Shown piece by piece: positions 43,817-53,594 of a stretch of 64,000 bases of DNA. The number at the start of each line of letters is the position of its first letter. The first letter of the stretch is position 1. The notes beneath the pieces are model-generated. The model saw nothing but the letters and a program-made list of their open reading frames with translations. It did not search any database and was not told the origin of the DNA. Origin of the DNA: Duganella sacchari (GTDB taxonomy: Bacteria; Pseudomonadota; Gammaproteobacteria; Burkholderiales; Burkholderiaceae_D). The stretch lies in assembly GCF_900143065.1 (NCBI RefSeq), contig NZ_FRCX01000015.1, positions 97,939 through 161,938 of the forward strand. Reading direction: 5' to 3'. A program made the translations under genes and the position numbers.

Positions 43817-44961
43817 ACCTTGTCCCCGATCTCGTTCCACACCTGGCCGTAATACGCGCGCACCATGTTCATGTAGCGCGGATCTTCCAGCAGAAAGGCA
43901 TCGTGGCCGTGCGGCGCATCGATTTCCGCATACGTGACCTGACGGCGGTTGCTGACCAGCGCCTGCACGATTTCACGGCTGCGCTCCGGCGAGAAGCGCC
44001 AGTCGGTGGTGAAGGAAGCCAGGAAGAACTTGGCCTGCGTGCCGGCCAGCGTCCTGGCCAGATCGCCGCCATGGTGGCGCGCGGGATCGAAATAGTCGAG
44101 CGCCTTGGTAATCAGCAGATAGGTATTGGCGTCGAAGTACTCGCTGAACTTGTCGCCCTGGTAGCGCAGGTAGGATTCGATTTCGAAATCGACGCCAAAG
44201 TCGAATTTGTAGTCGCCGCTGGTGGCGATATCGCGCAGCTTGCGGCCGAACTTCTCGGCCATGTCGTCGTCCGACAAATAGGTGATGTGGCCGACCATGC
44301 GTGCCACGCGCAAGCCGTTTTTCGGCACCACGCCATGTGCGTAGAAATCTCCGCCGTGATAGTCCGGGTCCGACAGGATGGCCTGGCGCGCAACGTCGTT
44401 GAACGCGATGTTCTGTGCCGACAGCTTGGCGGTCGAGGCGATCACCACGCAATGGCGCAAACGCTGCGGGTACATGATGGACCAGGCCAGCGCCTGCATG
44501 CCGCCCAGCGAACCGCCCATGACGGCGGCGAACTGCTGGATGCCCAGCGCATCGGCCAGGCGCGCCTGCGCGGCTACCCAGTCTTCCACCGTGACCACCG
44601 GGAAGGCGGCGCCATAGGGCTTGCCCGTCGCCGGGTTGGTGTGCATCGGCCCCGTCGAACCGAAGCACGAGCCGAGGTTGTTGATGCCGATGACGAAGAA
44701 CTTGCTGGTGTCCAGCGGCTTGCCGGGACCAACCATATTGTCCCACCAGCCGGCGCTTTTCGGCTGGCCTTCATATTCGCCGGCGACGTGATGTGAGGCG
44801 TTGAGTGCGTGGCAGACCAGCACCGCATTGGATTTGTCGGCGTTCAGCGTGCCGTAGGTTTCATACATCAGCATATAGTCGCGCAGCGACGCGCCGCTTT
44901 GCAGAACCAGTGGTTCGGCAAAATGCATGGTTTGCGGCTTAACGTATCCCAGAGAAGACAT
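43813..44961 (-). CDS. metX: Homoserine O-acyltransferase MetX
   Basis: 382 residues from ATG 44961 (MSSLGYVKPQTMHF). Alpha/beta-hydrolase fold. The nucleophile Ser is in VMGGSLGGMQALAW near residue 150, and the late catalytic His is in DAPHGHDAFLLEDP. It activates homoserine with acetyl- or succinyl-CoA for methionine synthesis; the acyl specificity is not assigned. It is paired with metW. Confidence 0.94.
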   Translation of the reverse strand: MSSLGYVKPQTMHFAEPLVLQSGASLRDYMLMYETYGTLNADKSNAVLVCHALNASHHVAGEYEGQPKSAGWWDNMVGPGKPLDTSKFFVIGINNLGSCFGSTGPMHTNPATGKPYGAAFPVVTVEDWVAAQARLADALGIQQFAAVMGGSLGGMQALAWSIMYPQRLRHCVVIASTAKLSAQNIAFNDVARQAILSDPDYHGGDFYAHGVVPKNGLRVARMVGHITYLSDDDMAEKFGRKLRDIATSGDYKFDFGVDFEIESYLRYQGDKFSEYFDANTYLLITKALDYFDPARHHGGDLARTLAGTQAKFFLASFTTDWRFSPERSREIVQALVSNRRQVTYAEIDAPHGHDAFLLEDPRYMNMVRAYYGQVWNEIGDKV

Positions 44962-45008
44962 CGTTGATCTAGTTTTTATGGGGGCGGCCCCGCGGGCCAT
45001 CTATCAAG

Positions 45009-45034
45009 GCGGAACCGCGAGGGTGGGTTCCGCC
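45009..45034. terminator. Hairpin between ptsI and metX
   Basis: Arms GGCGGAACC (45009-45017) and GGTTCCGCC (45026-45034) form a 9-bp stem with an 8-base loop just after the ptsI stop. No U-run follows on the minus strand, so termination would be weak. A second GC-rich dyad (GGCCCGCGGGGCC-like) lies next to it. Confidence 0.4.
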
Positions 45035-45039
45035 ACGTG

Positions 45040-46788
<1,749 letters not shown>

Positions 46789-46832
46789 CGGCGGGCCTAC
46801 CTGGAATCGGGGTCGGCTGCGCTCCGGCGACA

Positions 46833-47102
46833 TTACTCGCCTTCGCCGAACTTGTCGTTAACCAGCGCGGTCAGGGCGGCGATGCAATCGCCTTCGTCGT
46901 CACCGTCGGCTTCCAGCATGACTTTGGCGCCCTTGCCGGCGGCCAGCATCATCACGCCCATGATGGATTTGGCGTTGATGCGGCGCGCATTACGCGTGAG
47001 CCAGACGTCGCTTTTGTATTTTGCTGCCAGTTGGGTGAATTTGGCGGAGGCACGCGCATGCAAACCAAGCTTGTTGATAATTTCAAGTTCTTGCTGAATC
47101 AT
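46833..47102 (-). CDS. ptsH: Phosphocarrier protein HPr
   Basis: 89 residues. The active His15 is in NKLGLHARASAKF, and Ser46 in NAKSIMGVMM matches the regulatory phosphorylation site used by HPr kinase, which is not in the window. It passes phosphate from enzyme I to the IIA protein encoded upstream. Same strand and order IIA-HPr-EI. Confidence 0.96.
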   Translation of the reverse strand: MIQQELEIINKLGLHARASAKFTQLAAKYKSDVWLTRNARRINAKSIMGVMMLAAGKGAKVMLEADGDDEGDCIAALTALVNDKFGEGE

Positions 47103-47143
47103 TTTTCTTCTGTCTCAATCAGATTGCGCATTGCTAAAAAACG

Positions 47144-47551
47144 TCAGGCTTCCCCGACGCGTATCCGGTTGTCGACGCGCACTGCTCCACTTTGCGCGCC
47201 TGCCAGGGCCATTTCAACCACCACATCCAGCGTATCGCGGCGGTAGGTGATGGCCCGCAGCAGCATCGGTAAGCTGATGCCTGCAATGACCTCCACCCGG
47301 CCCGCATCGGCCAGCCGGTTGCAGCAGTTGGCGGGCGTGCCGCCTTTGACATCGGTGATGACCAGCACGCCTTCGCCATCGTCGAGACGTTTGATGGCCG
47401 CCGAGGCCAGCGCCTGGACTTCGCCGAGGTCCTGGTCGGCGACCACGTCGATCGCTTCCAGATGCTCGGTCGGACCACGAAACACATGCGCGCAAGCCGC
47501 AAGAAAGGCTTGGCCCAGTGGTGCGTGTGTCATAAGCAGTATGCCTACCAT
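47144..47551 (-). CDS. PTS IIA component, mannose/fructose family
   Basis: 135 residues. It begins MVGILLMTHAPLG with phospho-acceptor His9, followed by VLVITDVKGGTPANCCNRL. This is a stand-alone EIIA-Man domain without IIB/IIC/IID partners. In betaproteobacteria the same trio IIA-Man/HPr/EI serves regulation (for example of storage polymer and carbon metabolism) rather than sugar uptake; here that role is inferred. Confidence 0.92.
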   Translation of the reverse strand: MVGILLMTHAPLGQAFLAACAHVFRGPTEHLEAIDVVADQDLGEVQALASAAIKRLDDGEGVLVITDVKGGTPANCCNRLADAGRVEVIAGISLPMLLRAITYRRDTLDVVVEMALAGAQSGAVRVDNRIRVGEA

Positions 47552-47599
47552 ATTGTTAAACCGCCAGTAAGTAATGAATATTTCTTGTCATAGGAGACA

Positions 47600-48550
47600 T
47601 TATTCCGACGCTGCAACAGCCGCCTCGATCGCATCGATGAAAGTCGCCGCCACCGGGAAGCCGGTTTGCTGGGTAATCTCCTGGAAGCAGGTCGGGCTGG
47701 TGACGTTGACTTCGGTCAGATGGTCGCCAATCACGTCTAATCCTACCAGCAACAGGCCGCGGGCAGCCAGTATCGGTCCCAGCGCATTGGCGATCTCGAA
47801 GTCGCGTTCGGTCAGCGGCTGCGCCACGCCAATGCCGCCGGCCGCCAGGTTGCCGCGCACTTCGCCGTTCTGCGGAATGCGCGCCAGCGAGAACGGCACC
47901 GGCTTGCCGGCGATGACCAGGATGCGCTTGTCGCCCTTGACGATGTCCGGGATGTAGCGCTGGACCATGATGGTGTACTTGCCGTTGCCGGTCAGCGTTT
48001 CGATGATCGAGCCCAGGTTCATGCCATCCGCGGTCACGCGGAAGATGCCGGCGCCGCCCATGCCGTCCAGCGGCTTGAGGATGACGTCGCCGTGCTGCTT
48101 CTGGAAGGCGCGGATGCGGGCTTCGTCGGACGTCACCAGCGTCGGCGAGGTGAATTCGCTGAACTGGGTGATGGCGACCTTCTCGTTGTGATCGCGGATC
48201 GCCGACGGCTTGTTGAACACCTTGGCGCCCTGCTTTTCCGCCAGCTCCAGCAGATAGGTGCCGTACACGTATTCCATGTCGAACGGCGGGTCCTTGCGCT
48301 GCAGGATGGCGTCGAACTCGCCCAGATTGGTTTCCGCCGGTTCGTCAGCGCGGTACCAGTCCTGGCTGTCGCCGGTAAAATGGATGCGCGCCACCCTGGC
48401 CGTCACCACGCCCTGCTCCACCGCCATGTCCTTTTGCTGGAACGCATAGACCTCGTGACCGCGCTTGCCGGCTTCCACCATCATGGCGTAGGTGGAGTCC
48501 TTGTAGGTTTTAAAGGTCGACAGGGGATCGGCAAGGAAGGCGATTTTCAT
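47600..48550 (-). CDS. gshB: Glutathione synthase
   Basis: 316 residues, ATP-grasp fold, proteobacterial GshB. It joins gamma-glutamylcysteine and glycine. N terminus MKIAFLADPLSTFKTYKDST; ATP-grasp segments VILKPLDGMGGAGIFRV and GVAQPLTERD; LLLVGLDVIGDHLTEVNVTS. It is preceded by gshA on the same strand with a 52-base gap. Confidence 0.96.
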   Translation of the reverse strand: MKIAFLADPLSTFKTYKDSTYAMMVEAGKRGHEVYAFQQKDMAVEQGVVTARVARIHFTGDSQDWYRADEPAETNLGEFDAILQRKDPPFDMEYVYGTYLLELAEKQGAKVFNKPSAIRDHNEKVAITQFSEFTSPTLVTSDEARIRAFQKQHGDVILKPLDGMGGAGIFRVTADGMNLGSIIETLTGNGKYTIMVQRYIPDIVKGDKRILVIAGKPVPFSLARIPQNGEVRGNLAAGGIGVAQPLTERDFEIANALGPILAARGLLLVGLDVIGDHLTEVNVTSPTCFQEITQQTGFPVAATFIDAIEAAVAASE

Positions 48551-48602
48551 GGAGGCGTCCAGTAGAGGTAATAATGGATTTTAGCCGAGATCGGCAAAGC
48601 GC

Positions 48603-49904
48603 TCAGTAGACCTCTGGATTCGGGTCGGTGCGTTCCATTTCCAGCGACGCCGCCAGCAGCGCCAGGCGCGCCACCACGCCATAGACATAGAAGCGGTTGG
48701 GCGCGGCCGTCCCCGGCTTGGCCTTCAGGTCCGGCACCGCGTGCTGCTGCGCGAACGCCAGCGGCACGTACTGCGAGCCCGGTGCGTTGAGGTTCTGGTC
48801 GATGCCCTTTTCCGCGTGGATGCGGTAGAAGCCGCCCACCACATAGCGGTCGATCATGTAGACGACCGGCTCGGCCACGGCGCTTTCGATGCTCTCGAAC
48901 GTCGGCACGCCTTCCTGGATGATGAAGTCGGTGACTTCCTTGCCATCCTTGATGACGATCATCTTGTCGCGCTGGGCCTGGGTCAGGTCCTTGATTTCGC
49001 TGGAATCCTTGATGGTCAGGATGCTGGTGCCGTAAGTGCCGGCATCCGGCTTGACGATCACGAACGGCTTCTGGTCCTTGATGCCGTATTCCTTGTATTT
49101 CTTCTTGATCTTGGCCAGCAGCGCATCAACATTGGCGGCCAGGCATTCGTAGCCCTCGCCAGTGCGGAAGTTGACTGCATCGCACTTGGCGTGGAAGGGA
49201 TTGAGCATCCACGGATCAACGCCGATCAGCTTGCCGAACTTCTTGACCACCTCGTCGTAGGCGTTCATGTGGTTGCTCTTGCGGCGCAGCGCCCAGCCTG
49301 CATGCAGCGGCGGCAGCAGGCTTTGTTCGTGGATATTCTGCAGGATGTCCGGGATGCCCGCCGACAGGTCGTTATTCAGCAGGATAGTGCACGGATCGAA
49401 GTCTTTGAGGCCGACGCGGCGGCCGTTCGGCGAACGCACCAGCGGCTCGACCACCAGCATATTGCCGTCTGGCAAAGCGATCGGGGTCGGCTGGGTCACG
49501 TCCGGCGACAGCGAGCCCAGGCGCACGTGCAGGCCGGTCTGGCGGAAAATCTGCATCAGACGGGCGACGTTCTGCCAATAGGTTGGATGGCGCTGGGTAA
49601 TTTCCGGGATCAGCAGCAAGTTGCGCGCGTCCGGACAATACTTGTCGATCGCGGCCATGGCGGCCTGCACCGACAGCGGCAGCATCTCGGTGGCCAGCAT
49701 GTTGAAGCCGCCCGGGAACAGATTGGTATCGACCGGCGCCAGCTTGTAGCCCGCGTTACGCATATCCACCGAGCAATAAAACGGCGGTGTGTGCTCCTGC
49801 CATTCGAGGCGGAACCAGCGTTCAATCGCAGGAGTGGCGGCCAGGATTTTTTCTTCTAAGTCGAGCAGCGGTCCGCTCAGGGCCGTGACGAGGTGGGGAA
49901 CCAT
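48603..49904 (-). CDS. gshA: Glutamate--cysteine ligase
   Basis: 433 residues from ATG 49904 (MVPHLVTALSGPLLDLEEK); a further in-frame ATG upstream adds 12 residues of no clear homology. It is of the betaproteobacterial GshA family, unlike the E. coli type. Segments: NAGYKLAPVDTNLFPGGFN, FVIVKPDAGTYGTSILT and YVVGGFYRIHAEKG. It makes gamma-glutamylcysteine, the first step of glutathione synthesis, and its product is used by gshB next door. Confidence 0.94.
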   Translation of the reverse strand: MVPHLVTALSGPLLDLEEKILAATPAIERWFRLEWQEHTPPFYCSVDMRNAGYKLAPVDTNLFPGGFNMLATEMLPLSVQAAMAAIDKYCPDARNLLLIPEITQRHPTYWQNVARLMQIFRQTGLHVRLGSLSPDVTQPTPIALPDGNMLVVEPLVRSPNGRRVGLKDFDPCTILLNNDLSAGIPDILQNIHEQSLLPPLHAGWALRRKSNHMNAYDEVVKKFGKLIGVDPWMLNPFHAKCDAVNFRTGEGYECLAANVDALLAKIKKKYKEYGIKDQKPFVIVKPDAGTYGTSILTIKDSSEIKDLTQAQRDKMIVIKDGKEVTDFIIQEGVPTFESIESAVAEPVVYMIDRYVVGGFYRIHAEKGIDQNLNAPGSQYVPLAFAQQHAVPDLKAKPGTAAPNRFYVYGVVARLALLAASLEMERTDPNPEVY

Positions 49905-49973
49905 GTTTACATCCTTATTACCGTGCAGACTATGCCACATGAGGGCAAAAATCCTATTTTAAAGGCAGGAAAT

Positions 49974-50000
49974 AAAAAAAGCGCCCCGCGGGGCGCTTTT
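49974..50000 (-). terminator. Terminator after amtB (bidirectional)
   Basis: A perfect 16-base palindrome GCGCCCCGCGGGGCGC (49981-49996) is flanked by seven A on the left and four T on the right. On the minus strand the stem is followed by UUUUUUU, ending the torF-glnK-amtB transcript. Confidence 0.9.
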
Positions 50001-50017
50001 GGATGAAACATTATCAA

Positions 50018-51577
50018 TTAAGCATGGTAAGCGGATTCGCCGTGGGTGGTGATGTCCAGACCTTCGCGCTCTTCCTCTTCCGGTACGCGCAGGCCGATGA
50101 CCACGTCAACCAGCTTGTAGGCGATCAGCGCGACGATGCCGGACCAGACGATGGTCGTGCCCACACCGGTTGCCTGAATAATCACTTGCGAGCCGATCGA
50201 GTAGTCAGCCGAAGCCTTGTTGGCAACGTAGTCGAAGATGCCCTGGCCGCCCAGCGATGGGGCCGCAAACACACCGGTCAGGATGGCACCCAGGATACCG
50301 CCGACGCCGTGCACGCCAAACACGTCCAGCGAGTCGTCCGCGCCCAGCAGGCGTTTCAGGCCATTCACGCCCCACAGGCAGATCACGCCCGCCAGCAGGC
50401 CCATGATCAGCGCGCCCATCGGACCGACGAAGCCGCACGCCGGGGTAATCGCCACCAGGCCAGCAACCGCGCCCGAAGCACCACCCAGCATCGATGGCTT
50501 GCCTTTGAAGAGCCATTCAGCGAATACCCACGACACGGTGGCCGCCGCAGTTGCCAGCAGCGTGTTGACGAAGGCCAGCGCAGCGATGTCGCCCGCTTCC
50601 AGTGCCGAGCCGGCGTTGAAACCGAACCAGCCCACCCACAGCAGCGATGCGCCGATCATGGTCATGGTGACCGAGTGCGGCGCCATCGATTCGCGGCCGT
50701 AGCCGACGCGTTTGCCCATCATGAAGGCGCCGACCAGGCCAGCGACAGCGGCGTTGATGTGCACCACGGTACCGCCAGCGGTATCCAGCGCGCCTTTCTG
50801 GAACAGGAAGCCGCCTTTGGCCGTTTCCGTCGCCAGCGTTGCAGCGTCCTTGATGGCGTCAGGGCCGGTCCAGAACCAGACCATGTGCGCGATCGGCAGG
50901 TAGGCAAAGGTGAACCAGATCACCACGAAAGCCAGCACGGCGGTGAACTTGGCGCGCTCGGCGAAGGCGCCGATGATCAGGCCGCAGGTAATCGCGGCAA
51001 ACGTGCCTTGGAAGGCGACGAAGATGAACTCAGGAATCACCACGCCTTTGCTGAAGGTGGCAGCGTAGGCAAACGCGCCTTTGGCCGGGTCCCAGATACC
51101 GTTCAGGAAGGTGCGGTCATGCAGGTTGCCGAAGAACGCATTGCCTTCGGTGAACGCCAGCGAGTAGCCGTAGATGGCCCACAGCACGATGATGAGCGCG
51201 AAGATCATGAACACTTGCATCAGGATCGACAGCATGTTTTTCGAGCGCACCAGGCCGCCGTAGAACAAGGCCAGGCCGGGAATGGTCATCAGGATCACGA
51301 GCAAGGTGGAGACCATCATCCAGGCGGTGTCGCCTTTTTGCGGCGCTGGCGCTGGCGCAGCTGGTGCGGCCTCTGCCGGAGCAGCTGGCGCGGCGGCGGC
51401 TGGCGCAGCTGCAGTTGCCGCAACAGGCGCGGCAACCGGCGCCGAGGCGGCAGGTGCGGATGCGGCAGCAGCGGCAGGCGCTTCAGCGGCCGGCTTGGCG
51501 TCCTGCGCGTACACGGGTGCGGCCAGCGCGAACAGGATAGATACCCCAGCCAGCACGCTTGTTATAGTTTTTTTCAT
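50018..51577 (-). CDS. amtB: Ammonium transporter AmtB
   Basis: 519 residues. A signal peptide (MKKTITSVLAGVSILFALAA) is followed by an unusual Ala/Pro-rich stretch (about residues 25-80) before eleven membrane helices. Pore His residues are seen in VHINAAVAGLVGAFMMG and VFGVHGVGGILGAILTG, and GGLVRSKNMLSILMQ is typical. It is cotranscribed with glnK, whose PII product blocks the channel when nitrogen is plentiful. Confidence 0.95.
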   Translation of the reverse strand: MKKTITSVLAGVSILFALAAPVYAQDAKPAAEAPAAAAASAPAASAPVAAPVAATAAAPAAAAPAAPAEAAPAAPAPAPQKGDTAWMMVSTLLVILMTIPGLALFYGGLVRSKNMLSILMQVFMIFALIIVLWAIYGYSLAFTEGNAFFGNLHDRTFLNGIWDPAKGAFAYAATFSKGVVIPEFIFVAFQGTFAAITCGLIIGAFAERAKFTAVLAFVVIWFTFAYLPIAHMVWFWTGPDAIKDAATLATETAKGGFLFQKGALDTAGGTVVHINAAVAGLVGAFMMGKRVGYGRESMAPHSVTMTMIGASLLWVGWFGFNAGSALEAGDIAALAFVNTLLATAAATVSWVFAEWLFKGKPSMLGGASGAVAGLVAITPACGFVGPMGALIMGLLAGVICLWGVNGLKRLLGADDSLDVFGVHGVGGILGAILTGVFAAPSLGGQGIFDYVANKASADYSIGSQVIIQATGVGTTIVWSGIVALIAYKLVDVVIGLRVPEEEEREGLDITTHGESAYHA

Positions 51578-51588
51578 CAGTCTTCCCC

Positions 51589-51927
51589 TTAAAGAGCTTC
51601 GTTGCCGGTCTCGCCGGTACGAATGCGGATCACTTGTTCCAGGTTGTACACGAAGATCTTGCCGTCACCGATCTTGCCGGTACGGGCAGCGCCTTCAATC
51701 GCTTCGATGGCCTGTTCGACGACGGAATCGTCCACCGCCGCCTCGATCTTGGTCTTCGGCAGGAAGTCCACCACGTACTCCGCGCCGCGATACAGCTCGG
51801 TGTGACCTTTCTGGCGGCCGAAGCCTTTTACTTCGGTCACGGTAATGCCCTGCACGTTAATTGCCGACAGGGCTTCACGCACCTCGTCAAGCTTGAACGG
51901 CTTGATAATGGCGGTAATCATTTTCAT
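51589..51927 (-). CDS. glnK: Nitrogen regulatory protein PII (GlnK)
   Basis: 112 residues, the exact PII length. It has the T-loop with Tyr51 (HTELYRGAEYVVDF), the site of uridylylation, and B/C-loop residues TGKIGDGKIFV. Linkage to amtB identifies it as GlnK rather than GlnB. It starts 12 bases after torF. Confidence 0.96.
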   Translation of the reverse strand: MKMITAIIKPFKLDEVREALSAINVQGITVTEVKGFGRQKGHTELYRGAEYVVDFLPKTKIEAAVDDSVVEQAIEAIEGAARTGKIGDGKIFVYNLEQVIRIRTGETGNEAL

Positions 51928-51938
51928 ACTGGCCTCGC

Positions 51939-52685
51939 TTAGAAGGTTTTGGAGATGGTCAGGACAGCACCGGTTTTACCCAGGTTCTTTCCCTGTCCGA
52001 CGTAGGCGTCCGTGTCGGCATAGACCGCCGCCAATGCCACCGTCACTACGCCGAAATCTTTGGTCACGCCGATTTTGTAATCCGTGTAGCTGGAGGCGCT
52101 GTTGTTCTTCACGTTCTGACGGCCGATGTGCAGGTTCAGGGTGTAACCGTCATACACTTCCTGATTGAGCTGGCCATCGACATAGCCGGAGTTCTTGGAA
52201 TCGGCAAAGCCGAACAGATTGGTGGTCGACTGCGAATACTTCAGCGAGAATGGACCGGCCGAGATCTGGCCGTACAGTTCAAAGGTATTCGCGCTCGGGT
52301 TCAGCTTGTTCGACGGATAGTAGTAATACAGGCCGCCGACGTCATAGCTGATGGTGTCAGTGATATTGCCGCGCTTGCCGGCATACAGGTCCCATTCGAC
52401 GCTGCCGTCGCCACCGCCGTCCTTGACCCACTTGATGGTCGACAGCCAGGTGCCGGCATAGAAGCCGGTAGGGTTATTGACGTAATCCGCGCCACCTTGC
52501 AGGGCAGGCTTCAGGCGGGTTTGCGATACGCCGCGGTAGCGGTAGTCGCTGACAACGGCAGCGTTAAAGCTGACTTCGTTGTCGGGTTTGGCTTCTGGGG
52601 CGGGTGCCGCCTCTTCAGCGTGCGCCAGGGACGCGAATGCTAAGGTCAACGCAGCAATCAGGGTTAAGTTCTGGGCCATTTTCAT
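51939..52685 (-). CDS. TorF-family putative porin
   Basis: 248 residues with a signal peptide (residues about 1-23). Mature N terminus EVSFNAAVVSDYRYRGVSQT, the family hallmark, then beta strands (GFYAGTWLSTI, YDVGGLYYYYPSN) and terminal GAVLTISKTF with C-terminal Phe. Its position ahead of glnK-amtB in one sigma-54-controlled operon suggests a role in entry of nitrogen compounds through the outer membrane (inference). Confidence 0.88.
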   Translation of the reverse strand: MKMAQNLTLIAALTLAFASLAHAEEAAPAPEAKPDNEVSFNAAVVSDYRYRGVSQTRLKPALQGGADYVNNPTGFYAGTWLSTIKWVKDGGGDGSVEWDLYAGKRGNITDTISYDVGGLYYYYPSNKLNPSANTFELYGQISAGPFSLKYSQSTTNLFGFADSKNSGYVDGQLNQEVYDGYTLNLHIGRQNVKNNSASSYTDYKIGVTKDFGVVTVALAAVYADTDAYVGQGKNLGKTGAVLTISKTF

Positions 52686-52774
52686 AGTTGTTTTCCTAGT
52701 GAGTTGAACTTGATTAGCAGATGCGGTTTAAAATCCTTATTAATGAAGCAGTGAAAGCATTCAATGGCTTCTTT

Positions 52775-52790
52775 AGCAGAATGTGTGCCA
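52775..52790 (-). promoter_or_regulatory. Sigma-54 promoter for torF-glnK-amtB
   Basis: On the minus strand the sequence TGGCACACATTCTGCT has the invariant GG and GC with exactly 10 bases between them, matching the -24/-12 consensus TGGCAC-N5-TTGC. The predicted start is near 52764, giving a leader of about 80 bases before torF. Confidence 0.85.
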
Positions 52791-52882
52791 GCTAATTTTG
52801 TCTAGGAGTTTGGTGCCGTATCATCGTTGATAACGGGCCAGCCAGGATGAGCGTGAGAATCCGCACCAGATTAACGCCGGAT

Positions 52883-52899
52883 CGCACCATGATGGTGCA
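52883..52899. promoter_or_regulatory. NtrC binding site
   Basis: The dyad GCACC-ATGAT-GGTGC matches the NtrC consensus TGCACC-N5-GGTGCA with one outer mismatch. It lies about 120 bases upstream of the predicted sigma-54 start, a normal enhancer distance, and 30 bases before the divergent ubiK start. Confidence 0.8.
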
Positions 52900-52928
52900 G
52901 TGAAGGACCAACCAGAGCAAGGAATAAT

Positions 52929-53168
52929 ATGGATATGAACACTTTTTTTAACGACTTGCAAAACAAGATCAGCCAAGCCATCGAAAACTCACCAGCAAAG
53001 GACATTGAGAAGAACGTCAAGTCCATGATGACGCAAGGTTTCGCCAAACTGGACCTGGTGACGCGCGAGGAATTCGACATCCAGACCCAGGTGCTGGCCA
53101 AGACCCGCGCCAAGCTGGAAGCGCTGGAAACCCGCCTGGCTGAGCTGGAAGGCAAGATCAATCAGTAA
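52929..53168 (+). CDS. ubiK: Ubiquinone biosynthesis accessory factor UbiK
   Basis: 79 residues. Family pattern: helical MNTFFNDLQNKISQAIENSP and a coiled-coil end VLAKTRAKLEALETRLAELE. UbiK (YqiC) helps the UbiJ-centred ubiquinone complex and binds membranes. It precedes comM in the common betaproteobacterial order. Confidence 0.9.
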   Translation: MDMNTFFNDLQNKISQAIENSPAKDIEKNVKSMMTQGFAKLDLVTREEFDIQTQVLAKTRAKLEALETRLAELEGKINQ

Positions 53169-53265
53169 GTCTTGCGATGCGCTCGCCCGTTTGGGTTAGC
53201 GCAAACGTGACGCGGCGGCCTTGGGCTACGCTGGCGGCTGGTTCTTCTTGTCCATCCGCCCAGCC

Positions 53266-53478
53266 ATGTCCATCCTCGCCGTACTCAAGAGCCGCGCTCT
53301 GGCTGGCATGGAAGCGCAGGAAGTCAGCGTAGAAGTGCATCTGGCCAACGGCCTGCCCGCTTTCACCATCGTCGGCCTGGCCGATACCGAAGTCAAAGAA
53401 GCCAAAGACCGCGTCCGCGCCGCCATCCAGAATGGCGGTTTTGAATTTCCCGCCCAGCGCATCAGGCGGTTTTTATAG
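53266..53478 (+). pseudogene. comM: ComM/YifB N-terminal fragment, truncated by island insertion
   Basis: ATG 53266 starts MSILAVLKSRALAGMEAQ and goes on as normal ComM: GLPAFTIVGLADTEVKEAKD and NGGFEFPAQRI. Then it changes abruptly to RRFL and a stop at 53478. A complete ComM has about 500 residues with a AAA+ Mg-chelatase-like domain; only about 66 remain. ComM is a helicase acting in branch migration during natural transformation. The break marks the left end of the island. Confidence 0.9.
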
Positions 53479-53486
53479 ACTATAGT

Positions 53487-53574
53487 GGTTGTCAAGCGAA
53501 CCGGACAACCCTAAATTTTCACTCTGCATCCCTACGCCGTTTCGCCGCGAATATTGACAATCTTTATTGACAAT
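53487..53574. repeat. Repeats at the island left end (candidate recombinase sites)
   Basis: An inverted repeat GGTTGTC (53487-53493) / GACAACC (53504-53510) has a 10-base spacer. A direct repeat TATTGACAAT occurs at 53552-53561 and 53565-53574, 13 bases apart. Both lie between the comM break and the first recombinase, where core or arm-type sites of tyrosine recombinases would be expected. The TTGACA boxes could instead be -35 elements, but no matching -10 is visible. Confidence 0.5.
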
Positions 53575-53594
53575 TTTCTTTGGGGCGGACTGAC

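Noticed and set aside
53552..53574. Tandem promoters from the two TTGACA boxes
   Set aside because: No -10 box at the required distance from either; kept as repeats.
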